Assembly (NCBI GenBank): GCA_050247135.1
Contig: JBFWUT010000003.1
Coordinates: 62,001 to 126,000 of the forward strand
Direction: 5' to 3'
Source: Berkiella sp050247135
GTDB lineage: Bacteria; Pseudomonadota; Gammaproteobacteria; Berkiellales; Berkiellaceae
DNA length: 64,000 nt
Positions 1 through 8,545 of this stretch are shown piece after piece; positions within the stretch are counted from its first letter, which is position 1, and each line of letters opens with the position of its first letter. Both the position numbers and the translations under genes were made by a program. The notes beneath the pieces are model-generated. The model ran no database searches. It was not told where the DNA came from and saw only the letters and a program-made list of their open reading frames with translations.

Positions 1-1
1 A

Positions 2-313
2 CTTACTTTGTCAAAAGTAGCAGCTATCGTCAGTAACCCTCCGTATTTGAGCAAGACCGATCCCCACCTGGTTAATGAGCTCCTACACGAACCAAAACAG
101 GCTTTAGTTTCAGGGGAAAGTGGCTTGGAGGCTTACCAGGTAATCATTGCAAATGCCTATGAGCATTTATTAGAAGGAGGATTACTTGCTTTGGAACATG
201 GCTATGAACAAGCAGCTTCGATATCTCAATTACTCGAAAAGCGCGGTTATGGGCAAGTCAAAACGTTAGCCGACTTAGCGGGCTTACCTCGAGTCACTCT
301 TGCTAAAAAGTAA
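2..313 (+). CDS. prmC: PrmC, release factor glutamine methyltransferase (C-terminal part)
   Basis: SAM-dependent methyltransferase that methylates the glutamine of the GGQ motif in peptide-chain release factors RF1 and RF2. The window opens inside the gene, so only the last 103 codons are present and the reading frame is open to the left edge. The family signature NPPY is visible in VSNPPYLSKTDPHL, followed by the usual EP..AL.SG..GL stretch and a C-terminal GLPRVTLAK typical of PrmC tails. An internal TTG at position 8 is not the real start. The SAM-binding N-terminal half lies outside the window. Assignment rests on NPPY plus the conserved spacing to the tail; RlmB/PrmB-type paralogues share NPPY, but the C-terminal motif favours PrmC. 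Confidence 0.88.
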   Translation, partial: LTLSKVAAIVSNPPYLSKTDPHLVNELLHEPKQALVSGESGLEAYQVIIANAYEHLLEGGLLALEHGYEQAASISQLLEKRGYGQVKTLADLAGLPRVTLAKK

Positions 314-406
314 TCTATCGAAGAGAGTCACTTTTTACTTTTAAATCAGTCCTCACCCTTGTATGCTACTCAGGTTATTTCCACTAATCGTTACAAGGTA
401 GTAAAA

Positions 407-682
407 ATGAGAGAGTTAACACATTTTGAGGGTAGCCTCGTTGTAGGGTGTGCAAAAAATATTCGTGATATCGTACGTGAAGATATCGTTGACATCGGTA
501 TGTTTACCGGTTTTTTCATGGGTGGCGTGATGGGAGCTGAATTGTGCACAGGCTCAGCGCTATATAGCGTGTTGGGGATGGCTGCGGGAAGCTTAGTTGG
601 CATGGCCGCTGTGCCAGTGATAGCGAAAGGGGGACTTGAGTTTGCCTTTTTGGTGCGTGATTCTTTAGTCGTTTCGCCTTAG
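407..682 (+). CDS. Small glycine-rich membrane protein, unknown function
   Basis: A 91-residue protein of unknown function. I chose the ATG at 407 because AAGG lies 8 nt upstream; a TTG at 359 would add 16 residues without a ribosome binding site. The N-terminal third is soluble and charged (MRELTHFEGS). The middle is one long hydrophobic stretch rich in Gly and Ala with GxxxG-like spacing (FFMGGVMGAEL ... VLGMAAGSLVGMAA), enough for one or two membrane-spanning helices, as in glycine-zipper proteins. It ends just before a strong hairpin at 697-725. It is not part of the prmC operon by spacing (93 nt gap). No family recognised. Confidence 0.55.
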   Translation: MRELTHFEGSLVVGCAKNIRDIVREDIVDIGMFTGFFMGGVMGAELCTGSALYSVLGMAAGSLVGMAAVPVIAKGGLEFAFLVRDSLVVSP

Positions 683-696
683 TCTTTTCTAAAACT

Positions 697-725
697 AAAA
701 GGGGCACCGCATTCGGGCTCCTTTT
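697..725. terminator. Bidirectional intrinsic terminator
   Basis: A hairpin of about 12 bp: AAAAGGGGC, a bulged A, then CCG, a CATT loop, CGG and GCTCCTTTT, with one G-T pair. It lies between two convergent genes and overlaps the stop codon of the minus-strand kinase gene. Runs of T follow on both strands (TTTTAC on plus, TTTTAGTTTTAG on minus), so it can end both transcripts. Confidence 0.7.
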
Positions 726-3471
726 ACTTCCTTGGCTTTATAGAAACAGCGTTCTCTTTAACTTCCTTGTTTGACGTTTTTATCTCATTTATTAAAACCG
801 CGAGCGGACTCTTTGCTTCATCTTTCCAAACATGTTTGGTTTGATTATGGAGATCTTCGATCGTTTTTAGTGTATGCCCTTTGGCTGATAGTGTTTGTTG
901 AATAAACTCAACAACACTGCGTCCTGTTGAGGCATATGATTTTTCTATGTTATCCATGCCATTTTGAAGAACTAACAGATCACTGACATCTTTTCGACAA
1001 GAAGCTAACTGCTCGTCACGAAGATTTGTTTGTGTTGACGTTCTTAAAGGGGTAAAAATGAGTTGGCTAGGTTGTTCCAATTTGCCGAGTTTTGCATCAA
1101 CTTTAGGATCAAGGTTAGCGATGGTTCCATACTGGTTAACAACATTCGCTTTAAACTCAACCAGTTTTTGTGCAAATAACACATTATTACCTTGTACTTT
1201 AGCATGTATTGCCTCTGCGAGTAATTTTACAAATGGATCACTATCTGAACGATATGTGTTCAAATCACTTTGCAGGTTTTGTAGTGCTTGCGCTCCAAAA
1301 GGGTTTTGGGATAATGATTTACTGTGATCGATATAGTTGGCAAGAAAGACGATTTTACTGAGCGCTCTTGGACTGATAGGGGGCACTGTGCTGGGCATAG
1401 GTTGTTGGGTAGCTGTGTTTGTGGGGGGCATGCGTTGCGGAATCGGAACAACAGTCGCTGTTGGCATGTCTTGTGGTTTCGTCTGAGCAATGGGTGGTTG
1501 TTGATTGCCGACAGAAGCTTTAGCAACTTGAGTCTGTTTCTGAGGATTTCGGAATAGATCTCTTACTGCGCTTCGCCAAGATTTTATTTGACGTATGACC
1601 GGGTTTTCTTTCTTTTCTTTCACCACCACGCCTGTTGGTGTAATCTGATTTTGAAGATTACGATAAATAGTTAATTGCTTTTCTGTGCTTTTTAGCGCAG
1701 CAAGGGGCTTCTGAGTATCCTTTTTGACGTTTTCATTAGACTTCACTCGCGCATTGGAATAAGCCTTATACACCTCTGATAATTTATCACTCAGCTTCCG
1801 AAGCTCCGAGGAAGTGAGGCGATGGTTTGAATACAGTTGCTCAAACTCCTTCAATTGTTTATTTAAATCGCTGCATTGTTCTTTTCCAGCAAGTTTATTC
1901 AGTGTTTTTGCCTCAGTTTTAAGGTGATTATAAAATCGATTGATTTCAAATAGCGTCTTTTGGGCAGCTATTTTCTCTCTTAAAACAGCAAATTGAGCTT
2001 TAAAGGTTGGTGATTGACTATCCAACTTACGTAAATCGCTGAGATACTGATTCATTTGTGCCATATGTTGCTTGAATCCTGGAACATTAACATCGGCAGG
2101 ATTAGGGTTATCAAGGTAACGAGAAAGTCTCTTTTCTAATAGGCTAACAACATGGTTTTGTTGAGCTTTGTAACCATGATTTAGGCGTCCCTCCAGTGCG
2201 CCGATGCCATTCATTAAAGCCGTGTTCGATGGATTCATCAGTTTAACCATTGCCATATGTTCTAAGAGCGAGGTTGAATTGGCTTTATCAAGTGAGACAT
2301 TATGTTGAACAAGGAGTTCATGATATTCCTTGATGATTGATAATTCATTGGCTGCTAATTGAGCATTGATCCGCTGGTTAGGATCGACCTGAATAAGTTT
2401 GCGAACAACTTCGCTCATGGCACTTTCAATAATATTCTGTTTACCTTTAATTTCAGGGGTGTCACCCAACACATCTGAAAAGCAGCCTAATATCTGAGAG
2501 TGAGACATAGAAGGAAGTGGGGCATTAATATAGTCTTGTTTCCAATCTTGCTTTGTTTGTGTCACATTATTCTTAGTGAAAATTTCTGCAAGGGAGATCC
2601 CTAATGAGAAAGCCATGGTATGTTCAGATTGTCTTTTTCTTTCGATCCCTAATGCGCCGGTTGTTAACTCAGGAGCGTCATAACCTGCGGTACCAATAAA
2701 TTCATCTTCAACAAATTCATCATTTTCATCTAATCTTCCCGCGCCACCAAAATCAATAAGCATCACCTCTTGTGTGGTGGGATCGGCCATAATATTGTTG
2801 GGTTTAAAATCTCTATGGACAATATTTTGTTTAGAGAGATCAGCAGTTGCTTGAGTGACCTTGAAGGCAATAGCTAGTTTTTGTTCGAGTGTTAAAATAT
2901 TGACCCCATTATCATCAACCATGGCTTCATTTAAATCTTTGCCAGGGCCTATCTTCATGGCAGTCATAACGGTTGTCAAAGGATTTTCGGGAGTTTGGTG
3001 TTCAATCGTTGCGCTACCTTTAAATACATCATTTTGTGTCTTTAAAGCTGATTGCTCCATTTCGATAGATTCTAATCTGCTTGAGGCTGCAATACCATGA
3101 AATGTTTCAAATTTGGCTGCGCACCAACTATTGCTATCAAGCGATTGAGCTGCGACAACAATACCATCGCGCCCAATCCCAAGGGGATAAACACCTTGAG
3201 GATTTTGATCTTTTTTATCTTTAATCTCTTTTTTTAGCTCAGGTAACTTTTCGGGTGGTAACATAAATTCTTGTGGTGAAACGTATAATACCATTAATTC
3301 ATTTTGCGCTGTTCTCACGACAGGAAATGGGATATCATTGTCGCCTTTAAATAAGGAAACGGTAGGATTTTGATCAAAATAGGTCTTAATTCGCTGTTTT
3401 TGCTGATCGCTGAGTAGGCTACCATTGGGTTGCAGCAGCTGGGGATTAACAGATTGCGGTGCGCCTAACAT
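724..3471 (-). CDS. Large Ser/Thr protein kinase-like protein, probable effector
   Basis: A 915-residue protein with an N-terminal eukaryotic-type protein kinase domain and a long helical C-terminus. Visible kinase motifs in order: glycine loop GIGRDGIV (about 98-105), the ATP-anchoring lysine in CAAKFE (K120), HRDFKPNN (219-226) with catalytic Asp221 and Asn226, DFG (240-242) and APE (266-268) in GYDAPEL. All key catalytic residues are intact, so activity is likely. Residues 380-620 are Gln/Lys/Glu-rich and helical; about 640-700 is a Pro/Thr/Gln-rich linker. There is no signal peptide or membrane segment, unlike PknB-type bacterial sensor kinases. Together with its neighbours this suggests a protein delivered into a host cell, which is inference. 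Substrate unknown. It is transcribed divergently from the glycosyltransferase-like gene. Confidence 0.8.
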   Translation of the reverse strand: MLGAPQSVNPQLLQPNGSLLSDQQKQRIKTYFDQNPTVSLFKGDNDIPFPVVRTAQNELMVLYVSPQEFMLPPEKLPELKKEIKDKKDQNPQGVYPLGIGRDGIVVAAQSLDSNSWCAAKFETFHGIAASSRLESIEMEQSALKTQNDVFKGSATIEHQTPENPLTTVMTAMKIGPGKDLNEAMVDDNGVNILTLEQKLAIAFKVTQATADLSKQNIVHRDFKPNNIMADPTTQEVMLIDFGGAGRLDENDEFVEDEFIGTAGYDAPELTTGALGIERKRQSEHTMAFSLGISLAEIFTKNNVTQTKQDWKQDYINAPLPSMSHSQILGCFSDVLGDTPEIKGKQNIIESAMSEVVRKLIQVDPNQRINAQLAANELSIIKEYHELLVQHNVSLDKANSTSLLEHMAMVKLMNPSNTALMNGIGALEGRLNHGYKAQQNHVVSLLEKRLSRYLDNPNPADVNVPGFKQHMAQMNQYLSDLRKLDSQSPTFKAQFAVLREKIAAQKTLFEINRFYNHLKTEAKTLNKLAGKEQCSDLNKQLKEFEQLYSNHRLTSSELRKLSDKLSEVYKAYSNARVKSNENVKKDTQKPLAALKSTEKQLTIYRNLQNQITPTGVVVKEKKENPVIRQIKSWRSAVRDLFRNPQKQTQVAKASVGNQQPPIAQTKPQDMPTATVVPIPQRMPPTNTATQQPMPSTVPPISPRALSKIVFLANYIDHSKSLSQNPFGAQALQNLQSDLNTYRSDSDPFVKLLAEAIHAKVQGNNVLFAQKLVEFKANVVNQYGTIANLDPKVDAKLGKLEQPSQLIFTPLRTSTQTNLRDEQLASCRKDVSDLLVLQNGMDNIEKSYASTGRSVVEFIQQTLSAKGHTLKTIEDLHNQTKHVWKDEAKSPLAVLINEIKTSNKEVKENAVSIKPRK

Positions 3472-3601
3472 TCAAATACCTAACCATTCTATTTCTATAC
3501 ATTCGTTAGAGCTAAATAGAAGGTTAAAAGTTCCCTAGCATCCAGAGAAGTTAAAGCATTGATATACACTAAAAATACACTTTTGTGATAGGCAAAAAAC
3601 C

Positions 3602-5131
3602 ATGTGGCAAGTTGATTTATCCAAGCATTTTAAGATTTGGTTTAGTGACAACAAAAATTCCTTTTTAGGGGTGGAAGATCAACTACGATTGGTTAAAACT
3701 CGGGCAGACAATCCTGATGCAAAACTCAGCTTTGTTTATAGCGAAGGATGCTTGTCTCAGAAGGCGCTTGGCGATCTAAAAAAATTCTGCGAAAAGCAAC
3801 GTGTTACGCCTATTAATTTTGATAGTGAAGTTTTGCCATTGTTATCTGATGAAAACGATAAAAAACTTTATGAGCTTGCATTACTTGAAATTAAAAACTG
3901 TCTCGCTGATGAGGGTGGCAGTATGGCAGCGGCGAGTGATTGTGCCAGGTTCATCAGACCCTTGTTGGCAAAATTGGGTACCTATACGGATTTTGATGTT
4001 CAAGTTAAAACACAAGGTAAAAAGTTTGTCGAAACTAAAGCACTGGTGCTTATTCCCTATGTAGATGCTGAGCCCTTTGGAAGTTTTAATACCGATATAT
4101 TGGTTGCGTCATGTGATCCTCTTCATCCTGAACAACTGTCAAAAGAAGCGAAAGAGAGGATAGGGTATGTTCAAGATCAAATTATTGAGAAACACACCAA
4201 TACAACCGCAATGATGAAGGCATTTTTTCTTGGCACAATTAAAGGCTTACAAAGTGATATAATGACGAAACCTGCGGCCTTGCAATTCATCAACTATTTT
4301 GTTGCAACGATGCCTAATCCGTCTATATTTCAAATACGTAAAGCGATTAAAAATATCACTGCTTTAGATTATATTAAATCACTTCCAATTTCAGATAGAA
4401 TTGTGCAATTTGGCACTCATGATTGCAGCGATTTGACAGAAGCAGAAGCTCATGAACGATATGTGATGGCACTGCAAATTGAAAAAGAGGAAATGACAAG
4501 GTTTTCTCGGATATTTGGTCTGCCAAGAACGGCTATCTATAGCGAAGAACCTGCGCAAATTGTAAAAATTTTATTAACAACGATGAAACATTCTGCTTAT
4601 GTTTTTTCGGTTTGCGCAATGTCTGGACCCTCCAATATCATGGCCATGTTTCGTGACGATTACTCGCCAAGTCTGACGGTAAGAAAAACGCCAGGTATTG
4701 TTTATTGTTACCCTTCGCAAGAGTGCGATAAATTAAAGAAAGCCATGAATGACAGTTCTCTTAAAGAAAACAAGCTGGATCAGCATTTTAATAGTAAAAA
4801 CTCCATGAGTTATTTACGACCTGGCAACACAACCTCACAGAGTGATCCTTTGAAAGAAGTAGTAGGGAAATTCGGTGATCAATCTTGGACAACGCTGGGT
4901 AAACAAAATAAAAAAGACCGTGAAGGGCAAATACAAAATGCAGCGAGTAAATTGCAAAAATGGTGGGCTCGTACAGTGTTGCCAAATTTGCACGAACATA
5001 AAAGAAAGCAGGAACTAGAAAAGAATCCCGAACGTCCCATCTTATCGAACTTCACTCGTTCAAGAAGTAGCGATCAGGTGACCGCTGCGGTGGCGAGCTC
5101 AAGCAGCGCTCATAAAAGAAGACGAATGTAA
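3602..5131 (+). CDS. Glycosyltransferase-like effector with DxD motif (clostridial-toxin type)
   Basis: A 509-residue protein. Residues about 108-132 carry AAASDCARF followed by GTYTDFD, the pattern ASDxxR...GxYxDxD that marks the nucleotide-sugar and metal-binding site of the large clostridial glucosylating toxins and related Legionella glucosyltransferases; the DxD would be Asp130 and Asp132. The upstream region (KLSFVYSEG...L) fits the first beta-strand of a GT-A fold. The rest has no recognised domain. The C-terminus is a Ser-rich tail ending KRRRM. No signal peptide. The DxD signature is seen directly; transfer of a sugar to a host protein is inferred from the family, and the donor sugar cannot be told. 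Divergent from the kinase-like gene, 130 nt apart. Confidence 0.68.
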   Translation: MWQVDLSKHFKIWFSDNKNSFLGVEDQLRLVKTRADNPDAKLSFVYSEGCLSQKALGDLKKFCEKQRVTPINFDSEVLPLLSDENDKKLYELALLEIKNCLADEGGSMAAASDCARFIRPLLAKLGTYTDFDVQVKTQGKKFVETKALVLIPYVDAEPFGSFNTDILVASCDPLHPEQLSKEAKERIGYVQDQIIEKHTNTTAMMKAFFLGTIKGLQSDIMTKPAALQFINYFVATMPNPSIFQIRKAIKNITALDYIKSLPISDRIVQFGTHDCSDLTEAEAHERYVMALQIEKEEMTRFSRIFGLPRTAIYSEEPAQIVKILLTTMKHSAYVFSVCAMSGPSNIMAMFRDDYSPSLTVRKTPGIVYCYPSQECDKLKKAMNDSSLKENKLDQHFNSKNSMSYLRPGNTTSQSDPLKEVVGKFGDQSWTTLGKQNKKDREGQIQNAASKLQKWWARTVLPNLHEHKRKQELEKNPERPILSNFTRSRSSDQVTAAVASSSSAHKRRRM

Positions 5132-5136
5132 CGGGC

Positions 5137-5173
5137 ATGTGCAGTGATAGGTCACTTATCTATCACTGCACAT
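5137..5173. terminator. 14-bp perfect stem-loop between convergent genes
   Basis: ATGTGCAGTGATAG (5137-5150) pairs perfectly with 5160-5173 around a 9-nt loop. It sits between the stop codons of the glycosyltransferase-like gene (plus) and gatB (minus). There is no long T run on either side, so termination strength is uncertain, but its position fits a two-way terminator. Confidence 0.6.
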
Positions 5174-5180
5174 CAAAGAC

Positions 5181-6617
5181 TTAAGACAACTTCTTTTTTA
5201 ACAACTCATTCACTTGCGCGGGGTTTGCTTTACCTTGGCTCAGTTTCATGACCTGACCAACGAAAAAGCCGAAGACTCGTTCATTGCCTTGGCGGTATTG
5301 TTCCGCTTGAGCAGCATTGGCGGCAATCACTTCATCAATGATTTTTTCAATAGCGCCCAAGTCAGTGACTTGTTTTAAGCCTTTGCTTTCAATGATGCTA
5401 TCGGCAGAGCCTTCTTTATTCCACATGGCATCAAACACCGTTTTAGCAATTTTGCCTGAAATGGTGTTATCGAGGATCCGCAGCAATAACTGGCCTAAAT
5501 CTGCTGAACTGATGGGACTTTGCGTGATCTCAAGTCCCGCTTTATTGAGTGCCGCGGACAAATCACCCATCACCCAGTTAGCCGCCAGTTTAGGATCTTT
5601 CTTGCCAAGGCTTGAGACAACTGCTTCAAAGTATTGGGCAATGTGGCGATCGGCGGTTAACACACTGGCATCATAACTGCTGAGTTTGTACTCATCCATA
5701 AAACGTTGTCGTTTTTGTTGTGGCAACTCTGGTAGGTGTTGTTTCACATCTTGAATAAATTGATCGTCTAAATGAACCGGTAATAAATCCGGATCAGGGA
5801 AATAACGATAGTCATTCGCTTCTTCTTTATCACGCATCACGCGGCTTTGTTGTTTAACGGGATCAAACAATAAAGTGGTTTGCCGGATACTGCCGCCTGA
5901 TTCTAATACGCCCTTTTGCCGTTCAATTTCACAGTTAATGGCTTGCTCAACAAAGCGGAATGAGTTGATATTTTTGGTTTCGGTACGGGTGCCGAATTTG
6001 GTTTCACCTTTACGACGCAACGAAACGTTAGCATCGCAACGAAATGAGCCTTCTTGCATATTGCCATCGCAGATATCGAGTTGCACGACCAGAGCGTGTA
6101 GAATTTTTAAGTAAGCAACCGCTTCTTCAGCCGAGCGCAAATCAGGTTCTGAAACAATTTCTAATAACGGCGTGCCGGCGCGGTTGAGATCGATGCCAGA
6201 TAACCCATGGAATTCCTCATGCAGTGATTTCCCCGCATCTTCTTCTAAATGCGCGCGGGTGATCCCAATCCGTTTGGTCTGTCCGTTAATTTCAATGTCC
6301 AGATGCCCACTATGCACAATAGGTAATTCGTATTGACTAATTTGGTAGCCTTTAGGTAAGTCAGGATAAAAATAATTTTTACGGGCAAAAACCGAGCGTT
6401 TGGCAATTTGGCAGTTGGTGGCCAGGCCAAAGCGTACCGCCATACGTACGGCTTCTTGATTTAAAACCGGTAAAACACCTGGCATGCCTAAATCAATCGC
6501 GCATGCTTGGGTGTTGGGTGCGGCTCCATAAGCGGTGGAAGCACCAGAAAATATTTTTGATTTTGTTTGCAGTTGGGCGTGGACTTCAAGTCCAATAACC
6601 ACTTCCCATTCCATCAT
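5181..6617 (-). CDS. gatB: Aspartyl/glutamyl-tRNA amidotransferase subunit B
   Basis: The 478-residue kinase and tRNA-binding subunit of GatCAB, which turns misacylated Glu-tRNA(Gln) and/or Asp-tRNA(Asn) into Gln-tRNA and Asn-tRNA in the cytoplasm. The start WEVVIGLEVHAQL is the family hallmark, followed by KIFSGASTAYG, FARKNYFYPDLPKGYQISQ and the EIVSEPDLRS segment. The C-terminal helical/YqeY-like tail that binds tRNA is present (GNERVFGFFVGQVMK). Length is as usual. It follows gatA by 15 nt in the gatC-gatA-gatB order, so the three are one operon. Presence of GatCAB implies the cell lacks either GlnRS or AsnRS or uses the indirect route as well. Confidence 0.98.
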   Translation of the reverse strand: MMEWEVVIGLEVHAQLQTKSKIFSGASTAYGAAPNTQACAIDLGMPGVLPVLNQEAVRMAVRFGLATNCQIAKRSVFARKNYFYPDLPKGYQISQYELPIVHSGHLDIEINGQTKRIGITRAHLEEDAGKSLHEEFHGLSGIDLNRAGTPLLEIVSEPDLRSAEEAVAYLKILHALVVQLDICDGNMQEGSFRCDANVSLRRKGETKFGTRTETKNINSFRFVEQAINCEIERQKGVLESGGSIRQTTLLFDPVKQQSRVMRDKEEANDYRYFPDPDLLPVHLDDQFIQDVKQHLPELPQQKRQRFMDEYKLSSYDASVLTADRHIAQYFEAVVSSLGKKDPKLAANWVMGDLSAALNKAGLEITQSPISSADLGQLLLRILDNTISGKIAKTVFDAMWNKEGSADSIIESKGLKQVTDLGAIEKIIDEVIAANAAQAEQYRQGNERVFGFFVGQVMKLSQGKANPAQVNELLKKKLS

Positions 6618-6632
6618 GTTCTCCTTTGCGTG

Positions 6633-8087
6633 TTAAGCAAAATCTTTAGGCGCGAGTTGGTGCCAATTGGTTTCTTGTTGATAAAGATGTGCTGCGTTCA
6701 ATAGCGTGCTTTCATCGAATTGCTTAGCCATCAACTGAATGCCCACGGGTAAATCATTGACAAAACCACAAGGGATGCTTAATCCGGGTAGGCCTGCTAA
6801 GTTGGTCGCAATTGTGTAAATATCTGAAAGATACATGCTGACGGGATCTGACATCTTTTCCCCGATTTTAAAAGCGGGCGTAGGAGAGGTGGGGCCCAGC
6901 AGAAAATCAGCTTGTGTAAACGCTTTTTTGAAGTCTTCACTGATTAATTTACGTACTTTCTGTGCTTTTAAGTAATAGGCATCGTAATAGCCAGAAGAAA
7001 GAGCATACGTTCCCACCATGATGCGGCGTTTCACTTCGTCGCCAAAGCCTTCGCCCCGTGAGCGCTTGTAAAGATCTTCTAAATCTTTGGGTTTGTCGCA
7101 ACGGTAGCCATAACGTACCCCATCAAAGCGTGACAGATTTGATGAACATTCAGCAGAAGCAACCACGTAATAAACGGCAACAGACAGCGGGCTAGTCGGT
7201 AAGGAGACTGAAACGATTTTAGCGCCCATTTTCTCAAAGACTTTAATGGCATCTTCAACACGCGCTTCGACTTGTTTGTCTAGGCCTTGTTCGAAATATT
7301 CTTTGGGCAAGCCAATGGTTTTGCCTTTTAAAGAGGCATTGAGATTGGCTGTGTAATCAGGCACCGGCATATCGACACTGGTGGAATCGCGAGGGTCAAA
7401 TCCGGCCATATGGTTTAATAACAGGGCGAGATCTTCTGCGGTTTGCGCAAAAGGGCCACCTTGATCCAGGCTTGAAGCAAAAGCAATCATGCCATATCGC
7501 GACACGCGTCCATAGGTTGGTTTCAAGCCACTAATACCGCAAAGAGCAGCGGGTTGACGAATGGAGCCGCCGGTATCGGTTCCTGTGGCACCCGGAGCTA
7601 ATCGTGCTGCTACCGCAGCGGCAGAACCGCCAGAGGATCCACCCGGCACGGTTTCAAGGTTCCAAGGATTACGCACCGGACCATAAAAACTGGTCTCGTT
7701 CGATGAGCCCATCGCAAACTCATCCATATTGGTTTTGCCAAGCATCACGCAACCAGCTTGCTCCATTTTATCGACTAAAGTCGCCGTATAAGGTGCGGTA
7801 AAATTGTCTAACATTTTGGAGCCACAACTCGTTTTGATGCCTTTAGTGCAAAAAATATCTTTTTGCGCAATGGGGATCCCGGTTAAACGGGTCGATTTAC
7901 CGGCAGCTCTTAGGCTATCTGCGGCTTTGGCTTGTTCCAGTGCTGTTTGCTCGGTGACGGTAATAAAACTATTGAGTGTTTTGTCATATTGCTTAATGCG
8001 TTGGAGAAAGTGTTGGGTAAGCTCAACGCTGGAAAAAGTTTTCTTATTAAGTTCTTCGCTTAGCTTTGCTAATGTGAGATTGTGCAT
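6633..8087 (-). CDS. gatA: Aspartyl/glutamyl-tRNA amidotransferase subunit A
   Basis: The 484-residue glutaminase subunit of GatCAB, an amidase-signature enzyme that frees ammonia from glutamine for the GatB active site. The catalytic Ser-cisSer-Lys triad is visible: Lys76 (PIAQKDIF), cis-Ser151 in GGSSGGSAAAVAA and nucleophile Ser175 in TDTGGSIRQPA. Each is three residues lower than the classical Staphylococcus numbering, so the fold is complete. It lies 15 nt from both gatC and gatB, consistent with stoichiometric translation of the complex. Confidence 0.98.
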   Translation of the reverse strand: MHNLTLAKLSEELNKKTFSSVELTQHFLQRIKQYDKTLNSFITVTEQTALEQAKAADSLRAAGKSTRLTGIPIAQKDIFCTKGIKTSCGSKMLDNFTAPYTATLVDKMEQAGCVMLGKTNMDEFAMGSSNETSFYGPVRNPWNLETVPGGSSGGSAAAVAARLAPGATGTDTGGSIRQPAALCGISGLKPTYGRVSRYGMIAFASSLDQGGPFAQTAEDLALLLNHMAGFDPRDSTSVDMPVPDYTANLNASLKGKTIGLPKEYFEQGLDKQVEARVEDAIKVFEKMGAKIVSVSLPTSPLSVAVYYVVASAECSSNLSRFDGVRYGYRCDKPKDLEDLYKRSRGEGFGDEVKRRIMVGTYALSSGYYDAYYLKAQKVRKLISEDFKKAFTQADFLLGPTSPTPAFKIGEKMSDPVSMYLSDIYTIATNLAGLPGLSIPCGFVNDLPVGIQLMAKQFDESTLLNAAHLYQQETNWHQLAPKDFA

Positions 8088-8102
8088 ACATCCTACCTGT
8101 AA

Positions 8103-8399
8103 TTATTCGGCGTCAATGACTTTGGGTACAAGATAAAGCCCCGCTTCGGTGTTTGGCGCAATCGCGAGGAAATTTTCTCGTTCATCCACTTCAGTCACGG
8201 TGTCTTGGCGCATGCGTTGGGTTAATTCTTCCAAAGGATGAGCCATGGGCACAATATTGTCGGTAGGAGCGTCGTTAATGTGCGCAATCAGATCCAATAT
8301 TTTTGATAGATTACTAGCATAAAATGGGATCTGCGCTTCATCCAAGGTAAGACGGGCTAAGTGAGCAATTTTTTCGACTTCGTGTCGTTCTAAAGGCAT
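8103..8399 (-). CDS. gatC: Aspartyl/glutamyl-tRNA amidotransferase subunit C
   Basis: The 98-residue GatC subunit, which clamps GatA and GatB together. Typical features are LERHEVEKIAHLARL near the start, a central ILDLIAHINDAPTDNIVPMAHP segment, the R.D.V.E motif (RQDTVTEVDERENFLAIAP) and the C-terminal LYLVPKVID. AGGGAG lies 6 nt upstream of the ATG. It is the first gene of the gatCAB operon and is transcribed divergently from mreB. Confidence 0.96.
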   Translation of the reverse strand: MPLERHEVEKIAHLARLTLDEAQIPFYASNLSKILDLIAHINDAPTDNIVPMAHPLEELTQRMRQDTVTEVDERENFLAIAPNTEAGLYLVPKVIDAE

Positions 8400-8486
8400 A
8401 ATGACTCCCTTATTCTATTGAATATTAAGTCAAACTACTAATAGGTTTAAAATAGGCAAGGTCGCTAATGTACCATAGCTGTTCGC

Positions 8487-8515
8487 TTGCCCAAAATGGT
8501 AGACGTTGTTATAAG
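8487..8515 (+). promoter_or_regulatory. Probable sigma-70 promoter of mreB
   Basis: TTGCCC (8487-8492) and TATAAG (8510-8515) are separated by 17 nt and lie 30 nt before the mreB start codon, in the 146-nt gap between divergent gatC and mreB. Good spacing and two near-consensus hexamers; no experimental support. Confidence 0.5.
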
Positions 8516-8545
8516 TAATGTAAGTGGGTCCTAGGAACAAAAGCG

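Noticed and set aside
4936..4985. Calmodulin-binding IQ motif in the glycosyltransferase-like protein
   Set aside because: LQKWWAR has the Arg one residue too late for IQxxxR; kept only as a remark.
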